The translations under genes and the position numbers were made by a program. Shown here in pieces: positions 57,305 through 64,000 of a stretch of DNA of 64,000 nt (the stretch's first letter is position 1; each line of letters opens with the position of its first letter). Under the pieces are notes generated by a model. It did not search any database and had not been told where the DNA came from. It saw only the letters and a list, made by a program, of their open reading frames with translations. The DNA comes from Phaeovulum veldkampii DSM 11550 (GTDB taxonomy: Bacteria; Pseudomonadota; Alphaproteobacteria; Rhodobacterales; Rhodobacteraceae): the NCBI RefSeq assembly GCF_003034995.1, contig NZ_PZKF01000005.1, forward strand, positions 62,001-126,000, given 5' to 3'.

Positions 57305-58324
57305 ATGACCACGCTTTCGCAGATTGCCTGGGACGATACCGTCCTGCCGTTTCAGCTTGACCTGTCCGACATCCGTGGCCGGGTCGCGCGCCTTGATGGC
57401 GTGCTGGAACATGTGCTGGCCCAGCACGACTACCCCCCGCAGATCGAGGCGCTGGTGGCCGAGGCCGCCCTGCTGACCGCGCTGATCGGCCAGACGATCA
57501 AGCTGCGCTGGAAGCTGAGCCTGCAAATCCGCGGCAATGGCCCGATCCGCATCATCGCCACCGATTACTATGGCCCGGCAGAAGAGGGCGCGCCTGCCCG
57601 CATCCGCGGCTGGGCGAGCTTTGATGCCGCGCGGCTTGAGCCGTCGGCAGGTGCGTTTGAGCAAATCGGCACCGGCTATTTCGCCATCCTGATCGACCAG
57701 GGCCAGGGGATGGTGCCCTATCAGGGCATCACGCCGCTGGCGGGCGGGTCACTGGCCGATTGCGCGCAAACCTATTTCGCCCAGTCCGAACAACTGCCCA
57801 CGCGGTTTGCATTGTCTTACGGTCGCTCGCGCCTGCCCGGTCAGGGCGAACGCTGGCGGGCGGGGGGCGTGATGTTGCAACATATGCCCAAGGCATCGCC
57901 TTTCGTCTCCACCGGCGAGGCCAGCGGCGAGGGTGGACTGCTGGAAGGGGCCGACATTCTGCAAGGCGCCGAAAGCGAAAACTGGAACCGGGTTAACCTG
58001 CTGCTGGACACCGTCGAAGAGATGGAGCTGATCGGCCCGACCGTTCACCCCACCGACCTGCTGGTGCGGCTGTTCCACGAGGAAGGCCCCCGCGTCTTTG
58101 ATGCGCAGCGGGTTGAATTCGGCTGCACCTGTTCGGCGGATCGGGTGCGCGAAAGCCTGTCGATCTATTCGGCCAAGGACATCCGCACGATGACCACGCC
58201 CGAAGGCACCGTGACCGCCGATTGCCAGTTCTGTGGCGCGCATTACATCTTTGATCCGAAAAGCCTTGGGTTCGAGGCGACGGTGGCCCCCGATGGCACG
58301 CCGCTCGACGCGGCCGATGCCTGA
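57305..58324 (+). CDS. hslO: redox-regulated chaperone Hsp33
   Basis: A 339-residue chaperone that turns on when oxidised. N-terminal substrate domain (VLPFQLDLSDIRGRVARLD near residue 13), and the C-terminal zinc switch with CTC (near 275) and CQFC (near 308), spaced about 30 residues. The C-terminus reads beyond the switch for some 28 residues. It overlaps the next NUDIX gene by 8 bases, and hslO-NUDIX-cca form a coupled run. Confidence 0.94.
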   Translation: MTTLSQIAWDDTVLPFQLDLSDIRGRVARLDGVLEHVLAQHDYPPQIEALVAEAALLTALIGQTIKLRWKLSLQIRGNGPIRIIATDYYGPAEEGAPARIRGWASFDAARLEPSAGAFEQIGTGYFAILIDQGQGMVPYQGITPLAGGSLADCAQTYFAQSEQLPTRFALSYGRSRLPGQGERWRAGGVMLQHMPKASPFVSTGEASGEGGLLEGADILQGAESENWNRVNLLLDTVEEMELIGPTVHPTDLLVRLFHEEGPRVFDAQRVEFGCTCSADRVRESLSIYSAKDIRTMTTPEGTVTADCQFCGAHYIFDPKSLGFEATVAPDGTPLDAADA

Positions 58325-58907
58325 CCCGCTGGCCCCGGTTCTGGCTGCACTTGCCCGGCCGGGGCGGCCATCGTCGGATTTCGACCTGAACCCCGAAATC
58401 CTGCTGCCGCCAGGCCGGGTGCTGCGGCACGCCGGGGTTCTGGTGGGGTTTGTGGAAACCCGCCGCGGGGTCGAGGTGCTGCTGACCAAGCGCGCCTCGC
58501 ATCTGCGCCACCATCCCGGCCAGATCGCCTTTCCGGGCGGCAAGGTTGACCCCGGCGATGCCGATGCAACCGCCGCCGCGCTGCGCGAGGCGAGCGAAGA
58601 GGTGGGGCTGCCGCCGGGGGCTGCCACTCTGCTGGGCCTGATCGACCCGCATGAGACGGTGACAGGGTTTCTGATCACCCCGGTTCTGGTGCGGCTGGCC
58701 CCGTTCGACCCGCTGCCCGAGGCAGGCGAGGTGGACGAGGTCTTTACCGTTCCGCTGGCGCATCTGGCAGACCCCGCCAATTACCGGATCGAGGCGCGGC
58801 TCTGGCGCGGGCAGATGCGGCGGTATTATACCGTGCCTTACGGCCCCTATTACATCTGGGGCGCAACGGCCCGCATCCTGCGGGCGCTGGCGGATCGGAT
58901 GGCGTAA
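58317..58907 (+). CDS. CoA pyrophosphatase-type NUDIX hydrolase
   Basis: A 196-residue protein. The extended LLTKRASHLRHHPGQIAFPG (about residues 55-74) before the NUDIX box (GGKVDPGDADATAAALREAS then EEVG) marks the CoA-diphosphatase subfamily (YeaB/NudL). It would clear CoA, oxidised CoA or related pyrophosphates. It starts 8 bases inside hslO and ends overlapping cca (TAATG). Confidence 0.87.
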   Translation: MPDPLAPVLAALARPGRPSSDFDLNPEILLPPGRVLRHAGVLVGFVETRRGVEVLLTKRASHLRHHPGQIAFPGGKVDPGDADATAAALREASEEVGLPPGAATLLGLIDPHETVTGFLITPVLVRLAPFDPLPEAGEVDEVFTVPLAHLADPANYRIEARLWRGQMRRYYTVPYGPYYIWGATARILRALADRMA

Positions 58908-60052
58908 TGCGGATTTCGGGCGACTGGCTGGCCGATGCAGGCATACAGGCGGTGCTGGCAATGCTGGCGGAGGGCGGGCATCAAGCACTGCTGGTGGGCG
59001 GTTGCGTGCGCAACGCGCTGCTGGGCCTGCCGGTCAGCGACATCGACATATCCACCGACGCGCGGCCTGAACGGGTGATGGAACTGGCCACCGCCGCCGG
59101 GGTCAGGCCAGTTCCTACCGGCATCGAACATGGCACCGTGACCGTGGTCGTGAACCACGAGCCGCACGAAATCACCACCTTCCGCCGCGATGTGGAAACC
59201 TTCGGCCGCCACGCCATCGTCGCCTTCGCCGACCGGATCGAGGACGACGCGGCGCGACGCGACTTTACCGTCAACGCGCTTTATGCCGATGCCTGGGGCC
59301 GGGTGATCGACCCGCTGGGCGGCGGCCTGAGCGATCTGGCGGCGCGGCGCATCCGCTTTGTCGGCCTGCCCGAAGACCGCATCCGCGAAGACTATCTGCG
59401 CATCCTGCGCTTTTTCCGCTTTACCGCCCATTACGCCGACCCGACCCACGGCCCCGACCCGGAGGGGCTGGCCGCCTGCGCAATGCTGGCGGGCGGCATT
59501 GCAACCCTGTCGCGCGAACGGGTGGGGGCCGAAATGCGCAAGCTTTTGGCCGCCGTCGACCCCGCACCCGCTGTGGCCGCGATGCAGATCACCGGCGTTC
59601 TGGCCCATGTCCTGCCGGGTGCCGAGGCGTCGGCGCTGGCCCCGCTGATTCATCTGGAAGCCGGGCGCGCACCCGATGCCTTGCGCCGCCTTGCCGTGCT
59701 GGGTGGGCAGGATGTGGCCGAACGGCTGCGCCTGTCGCGCGCCGAGGACCGCAGGCTGGAAACCCTGCACGATTGCGCGCGCGGAGGCGAGGGGCCGGGG
59801 GTGCTTGGCTACCGGATCGGGGCACAGGCGGCGCTGGACGCGGGGCTGATCCGCGCCGCGCTGATCGGCACACCGATGCCCGAGGGTTGGGCCGAGGCCG
59901 CCCTGCGCGGTGCCGCAGCGCGCTTTCCGGTGACCGCGCGCGATCTGATGCCGGGCCTGTCGGGCGCCGAACTGGGCGCGCGTCTGAAAGACCTGGAGGC
60001 ACGCTGGATCGCGTCGGACTTTGCACTGACCCGTGATGACCTGCTGGCCTGA
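58907..60052 (+). CDS. cca: CCA tRNA nucleotidyltransferase / poly(A) polymerase family protein
   Basis: A 381-residue class II nucleotidyltransferase. LVGGCVRNALLGLPVSDIDIS near residue 30 carries the catalytic GG and DxD; DARRDFTVNALYADAWG near 110 and EDYLRILRFFRFTAHYA near 163 complete the head and neck. It adds or repairs the tRNA 3' CCA, though a poly(A) role cannot be excluded. Both tRNA genes in this window encode their CCA, so repair is the likely need. It overlaps the upstream NUDIX gene by one base. Confidence 0.9.
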   Translation: MRISGDWLADAGIQAVLAMLAEGGHQALLVGGCVRNALLGLPVSDIDISTDARPERVMELATAAGVRPVPTGIEHGTVTVVVNHEPHEITTFRRDVETFGRHAIVAFADRIEDDAARRDFTVNALYADAWGRVIDPLGGGLSDLAARRIRFVGLPEDRIREDYLRILRFFRFTAHYADPTHGPDPEGLAACAMLAGGIATLSRERVGAEMRKLLAAVDPAPAVAAMQITGVLAHVLPGAEASALAPLIHLEAGRAPDALRRLAVLGGQDVAERLRLSRAEDRRLETLHDCARGGEGPGVLGYRIGAQAALDAGLIRAALIGTPMPEGWAEAALRGAAARFPVTARDLMPGLSGAELGARLKDLEARWIASDFALTRDDLLA

Positions 60053-60112
60053 GCCGGGTTTCCTCAGCCGCAAGCGGGGCGTATAGAGGGCAAAAGCGAG
60101 GCCCTGAGAGAC

Positions 60113-61924
60113 ATGATCGACGCCTTCAGCCCCGCCGAAGGGGCCCCACCGCGACGCCTTGGCGCATTCCTTGGCTGGTGCCTGAAAGGCGCCTGGCCGG
60201 TGCTGTGGCTGGCGGGTGTGCTGTCGGCGCTGGCGGGCACACTTGAGGTGATCTCGGCGCTGCTGCTGGGCTGGGTGATCGACGCGGCGCTGACCTCGGA
60301 ACCCGACCGCATCTTTGCCGACAACTGGGGGCTGCTGGCTGCCTTCGTCGCCTTTTTCCTGATTCTGCGGCCGGTGGTGTTCGGGCTGTCCTCGGCCTCG
60401 GCCAACATCCTTGTCGGGCCGAACGTGCTGCCTCTGGTGCTGTCGCGGCTGCATCGCTGGACGATGGGGCAGGCCGTCACCTTCTTTGACAACGACTTTG
60501 CCGGGCGCATCGCGCAAAAGCAGATGCAGACCGCGCGGTCGGTGACCGATGTGGCGACCGAGGTGATCAACGTCGTGGCCTTTGCGCTGGCCTCGATGAT
60601 CGGCTCGGCCCTGTTCCTGCTGGCGATCGACGCCTGGGCGGCGGCTGCGCTGGCGGTCTGGCTGGTGGCCTATCTCGGGCTGATCCGCTGGTTTCTGCCG
60701 CGGGTGCGGGGCAAGTCGGCGGCGCGCGCCTCGGCCCGCGCGATGGTGACGGGGCAGGTGGTTGATACGATAACCAACATCAAGACCGTCAAGCTGTTCG
60801 CCCATGCCGACCACGAAGACCGCGCCGCGCTGTCGGCGATGGCGGGGTTCCGCGAACGCGCGCTGGATTTCGGTCGCGTATCGGCCAGCTTCCGCCTGGC
60901 GCTGATGACGCTGGCCGGGATGCTGCCGGTGCTGCTGGTGGGCGGCACGATCCTTCTGTGGCAGGCGGGCCATGCCAGCGCAGGCGATATTGCCGCCGCG
61001 GGGGCCATTTCGATGCGGTTGGCGCAGATGACCGGCTGGGTGTCGATGGCGCTGATGAGCCTTTGGGGCTCGGTCGGCGAGGTCGAAGACGGGATGCGCA
61101 CACTGACCCCGCCGCACACCCTCACCGACAAGCCCGGCGCGGTTCAGCTTGGCCGAGTCCGGGGCGAGCTGCAGTTCGAGAATGTCCGCTTTGCCTATGG
61201 CCGCGAGGTGGGCGGCGTAGACGGGATCGACCTGACGATCCGCGCGGGCGAACGACTGGGCATCGTCGGCGCCTCGGGTGCGGGGAAATCGACGCTGGTC
61301 GCGCTGCTTTTGCGCCTTTACGACGCCGAGGAAGGGCGGGTTCTGATCGACGGGCACGACCTGCGCGATGTCACGCAGGAATCCCTGCGCCGCAATATCG
61401 GGATGGTGACGCAGGAAACCGCGATGTTCAACCGATCGGCGCGCGAGAACATCCTGTATGGCAGCCCCGATGCCACCATGGACGAGGTGATCGCCGCCGC
61501 GCGGGCCGCCGAGGCGCATGACTTCATTCTGGGCCTGAAGGACCATACCGGGCGCACCGGCTATGACGCCAATCTGGGGGAACGCGGGGTGAAACTGTCG
61601 GGCGGGCAGCGCCAGCGCATCGCACTGGCGCGCGCCTTCCTGAAGGACGCGCCGATCCTGGTGCTGGACGAGGCCACATCGGCCCTGGACAGCGAGGTGG
61701 AGGCCGCGATCCAGCACGCGCTGCACAAGATCATGGAGGGCAAGACGGTGCTGGCCATCGCCCACCGGCTTTCAACAATCGCCGCAATGGACCGGATCGT
61801 GGTGCTGGATCGGGGCCAGATCGTGGAACAGGGCAGCCATGCCGAACTGCTGGCCCAGCACGGGCTTTATGCCCGCTACTGGAACCGGCAATCCGGCGGC
61901 TTTCTGGGAACCGACGACGCATGA
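60113..61924 (+). CDS. ABC exporter, fused membrane and ATPase domains
   Basis: A 603-residue half-transporter of the MsbA/multidrug type. The first 330 residues hold six membrane helices; the ATPase has Walker A VGASGAGKSTLVALLLRLYD near 385, signature LSGGQRQRIALARAFLKDAP near 495 and Walker B ILVLDEATSALD near 518. Substrate could be lipid, peptide or drug; nothing nearby names it. No type I secretion partner is adjacent. It overlaps the RNA methyltransferase start by 4 bases. Confidence 0.9.
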   Translation: MIDAFSPAEGAPPRRLGAFLGWCLKGAWPVLWLAGVLSALAGTLEVISALLLGWVIDAALTSEPDRIFADNWGLLAAFVAFFLILRPVVFGLSSASANILVGPNVLPLVLSRLHRWTMGQAVTFFDNDFAGRIAQKQMQTARSVTDVATEVINVVAFALASMIGSALFLLAIDAWAAAALAVWLVAYLGLIRWFLPRVRGKSAARASARAMVTGQVVDTITNIKTVKLFAHADHEDRAALSAMAGFRERALDFGRVSASFRLALMTLAGMLPVLLVGGTILLWQAGHASAGDIAAAGAISMRLAQMTGWVSMALMSLWGSVGEVEDGMRTLTPPHTLTDKPGAVQLGRVRGELQFENVRFAYGREVGGVDGIDLTIRAGERLGIVGASGAGKSTLVALLLRLYDAEEGRVLIDGHDLRDVTQESLRRNIGMVTQETAMFNRSARENILYGSPDATMDEVIAAARAAEAHDFILGLKDHTGRTGYDANLGERGVKLSGGQRQRIALARAFLKDAPILVLDEATSALDSEVEAAIQHALHKIMEGKTVLAIAHRLSTIAAMDRIVVLDRGQIVEQGSHAELLAQHGLYARYWNRQSGGFLGTDDA

Positions 61925-63156
61925 TCCTGACGGTCGAGCGGCTGAGCCTGACGGCCGAGGGCGTGGCGCGTGGCACCCAAGGCGCGACCTACATCGCAGG
62001 CGCGCTGCCCGGCGAGGTGGTCGAGGGCGAACCGGTCGCGGGCCGTATCGCCGCGCCAAAGATCATCACCTCCAGCCCCGACCGGGTGCGCCCACCCTGC
62101 CCCCACGCCCGCGCCTGCGGCGGTTGCACGCTGCAACATGCCTCGGATGCCTTGGTGGCGCGCTGGAAGGCCGAGGTGGTGCGGCTTGCGCTGGCCGGTC
62201 AAGGGCTGGAGGCGCCGGTGCTGGCCACCGAGACCTCGCCCGCCCGGTCGCGCCGGCGCGCCACGCTGGCCGGGCGGCGGGTGAAATCAGGGGTTCTGGT
62301 GGGGTTTCATGCCCGCGCTTCGGAAACCGTGGTCGAGGTGCCGGAATGCCTGCTGCTGCGCCCCGAACTGATCGCCTGTCTGCCCGCCCTGCGCGAGGCA
62401 ACCGCGCTTGGCGCCAGCCGCAAGGGTGAAATCGCCTTTGCCCTGACCCTGACAGAGGCGGGCGTAGCCGTGGCCGCAACCGGCGGCAAAGGGATAGAGC
62501 CTGCGCTGTTCGAGGCGCTTGCCCGGCTGGCCGACACCGCCGATCTGGCGCGGCTCGACTGGAACGGCGCGCAGGTCACCGAACGCCGCCCGCCGTTCCT
62601 GCGGCTGGGCGCGGCGCGCGTGACCCCGCCCCCCGGCGGGTTTCTGCAAGCCACCGCCGAGGGCGAGGCGGCACTGCTGGTCGCCGTGCGCCGCGCCACC
62701 GATGATGCGGCGCGGGTGGCCGATCTGTTCGCGGGCTGCGGCACCTTTGCGCTGCCCCTGGCGGCAACGACAGAGGTTCACGCGGTCGAGGGCGAACAGG
62801 CGGCCCTGGCGGCGCTTGATGCCGGCTGGCGCGGGGCCGCAGGGCTGCAACGCGTCACCACCGAGGCGCGCGATCTGTTCCGCCGCCCGCTGCTGCCCGA
62901 CGAACTGGCCCGGTTCGACGCCGTGGTCATCGACCCGCCCCGCGCGGGCGCCGCAGCACAGGTGGCCGAGCTTGCAGCCTCGGCCGTGCCGGTCATTGCC
63001 TATGTATCGTGCAACCCCGTCACCTTTGCGCGCGACGCCCGTGTGCTGACCGGCGCAGGCTACCTGATCGACTGGATTCTGCCGGCCGATCAATTTCGCT
63101 GGTCGGCGCATGTCGAACTGGTGGCGCGGCTGTCGCGGCCCGGTCAGAAGGCGTAA
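61921..63156 (+). CDS. class I SAM-dependent RNA m5U methyltransferase (TrmA/RlmCD type)
   Basis: A 411-residue enzyme. CPHARACGGCTLQH near residue 60 supplies 4Fe-4S cysteines, PPGGFLQATAEGEAALLVAV near 240 leads into the SAM fold, and VIDPPRAGAAAQ near 338 with VSCNPVTFARDARVL near 361 has the catalytic cysteine. It adds a methyl group to C5 of uridine in rRNA or tRNA. Which RNA is not clear. Start overlaps the ABC gene by 4 bases, and its stop overlaps the porin remnant by 13. Confidence 0.88.
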   Translation: MILTVERLSLTAEGVARGTQGATYIAGALPGEVVEGEPVAGRIAAPKIITSSPDRVRPPCPHARACGGCTLQHASDALVARWKAEVVRLALAGQGLEAPVLATETSPARSRRRATLAGRRVKSGVLVGFHARASETVVEVPECLLLRPELIACLPALREATALGASRKGEIAFALTLTEAGVAVAATGGKGIEPALFEALARLADTADLARLDWNGAQVTERRPPFLRLGAARVTPPPGGFLQATAEGEAALLVAVRRATDDAARVADLFAGCGTFALPLAATTEVHAVEGEQAALAALDAGWRGAAGLQRVTTEARDLFRRPLLPDELARFDAVVIDPPRAGAAAQVAELAASAVPVIAYVSCNPVTFARDARVLTGAGYLIDWILPADQFRWSAHVELVARLSRPGQKA

Positions 63157-64000
63157 CCGACCCGCAGACCTACCGCCGTGACGTGATCGTCGGTGAAGCG
63201 GCCCAGCGGTTCAAGGCCGGGCAACTGTGTGGCTGTATCGCCAAATTCCGCATGGCGCACAAAGCCCGTGACCGTTACCGCCCCTTGGGTCCGCGTGGCG
63301 GCAAGGGTGATCGCGGTCATCCCGTCTTGCGGGCCGAGGTTGCCAGAGTAGCCGCCAATCTTCGGCTCATGCGTCAGCATCACCGCACCAGACCACTGGT
63401 CGCTGAACCGTCGGCCAAGGCCGATCTCAAAGGTGGTCACGTCGCCTTTGTAATCCGCCAAAGGCATTGCGTAGACGTCTTCATAGAATGGGGTCGAGAT
63501 GTTGAAGGCGCTCCAGTCGGCCCAGCGGACCGAGCCGAACACCAGCGTGTCGGCGGCGATGCCGGTCTGCGCCTCAAGCGTCAGGCTTTGCGGAATCGTG
63601 GTGCGGAAGGCGGTGTCGGACCAGTCGCCCCCCCAGATTTCGCGCGCCGAAAAATCGTGGTTGATCGCCGAGGTCCAGATCAGCGCCACCCGTGCGGCGA
63701 TGTCGGGGCGTTCCCAGGCAACCCCCAGGATCGCGCCAGGGGCAAGATCGGTTTCGGTGCGCATTCTGTAGCCGTCAAACTGATCGACCGTGCCGCTGGC
63801 GGTTTCCAGCAGCGCCCCGCCGATCAGGCTGATTGCGCCGGTCAAACGCCAACGCAAAAGCGCAGTCAGCCGCGTCGCCTAGATCGCCGCCTGCGAGCCG
63901 CTGATCATGTAACCCGACGCCGGATAGGCCAGATCAATGCCCACCGGCTTGTTCAGCACCACCGCCAGATCGGCCCGCGCGCCCAATGCAACCTTCAGCG
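63144..64000 (-). pseudogene. FadL/OmpP1-type outer-membrane transporter with in-frame stop
   Basis: The C-terminal half (about 238 residues) reads as a FadL-like beta-barrel: LTGAISLIGGALLETASGTV, VAWERPDIAARVALIWTSAI, and a C-terminal LRVGYAF ending in aromatic phenylalanine as needed for barrel assembly. Upstream the same frame is open to the window edge and continues the family (ADLAVVLNKPVGIDLAYPAS then GYMISGSQAAI), but a TAG at 63879-63881 interrupts it. A single C-to-T change from CAG would explain it. The gene is probably inactive unless the stop is an error or is read through. These proteins take up long-chain fatty acids or other hydrophobic compounds. Confidence 0.8.

Overview
The window is GC-rich chromosomal DNA from an alphaproteobacterium of the Rhodobacteraceae (Rhodobacter/Paracoccus-like). 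The clearest clue is petP-petR followed by petABC, an arrangement known from Rhodobacter capsulatus. The histone-deacetylase-like/xseB/ispA/dxs block, the gltD-gltB pair, a complex I NDUFA9-like gene and a short one-domain sugar ABC ATPase fit the same group. These assignments come from reading protein motifs; no database search was run. No rRNA, CRISPR array or replication origin was seen.

Layout. 1-3.5 kb: end of a deacetylase gene, xseB, ispA and dxs (isoprenoid precursors). 3.5-6.2 kb: flavin reductase, a TetR regulator and two tandem NYN-domain genes. 6.4-7.5 kb: UDP-galactopyranose mutase (glf). 7.5-11.9 kb: a LysR regulator divergent from gcdH, which overlaps a fused E1 alpha/beta 2-oxoacid dehydrogenase gene. 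11.9-16 kb: cytochrome bc1 genes with their two regulators. 16-24.6 kb: ilvE, a DMT transporter, queG, a GST, a GlfT2-like glycosyltransferase overlapping a sulfotransferase-like gene, and an aldehyde dehydrogenase. 24.6-32.4 kb: a surface-polysaccharide region with a split RTX gene, kpsT, kpsE, kpsM, a glycosyltransferase and a Wza-like lipoprotein. 32.7-42.4 kb: tRNA-Leu(CAG), an NDUFA9-like gene, uppP, gltD, an unknown exported protein, gltB and mtgA. 42.5-49.8 kb: the xylose operon xylFHGBA with a divergent ROK regulator. 49.8-50.7 kb: a mosaic of IS and integrase remnants against tRNA-Arg(CCT). 50.8-57.2 kb: LacI regulator, a MogA/MoaB-like gene, argG, ilvA, an Hpt protein, a response-regulator phosphatase and a NUDIX gene. 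57.3-64 kb: hslO, a CoA-type NUDIX gene, cca, an ABC exporter, an RNA methyltransferase, and a FadL-type porin gene with an in-frame stop.

The genes group into a few working units. The xylose operon imports xylose and converts it to xylulose 5-phosphate. The bc1 unit carries respiratory electron transfer and is probably controlled by PetP and PetR. A lysine/glutarate-type unit is suggested by gcdH and the E1 fusion. An envelope unit links glf, a galactofuranosyltransferase candidate, capsule export, UppP and MtgA.

The points most worth a second look are the gcdH-E1 fusion pair, the relic island at tRNA-Arg, two genes that look recently broken (the RTX gene and the fadL-like gene), the tandem NYN pair, the unknown gene between gltD and gltB, and inverted repeats at the petP/ilvE promoters. 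I did not find a clearly novel multi-gene defence or biosynthetic system.
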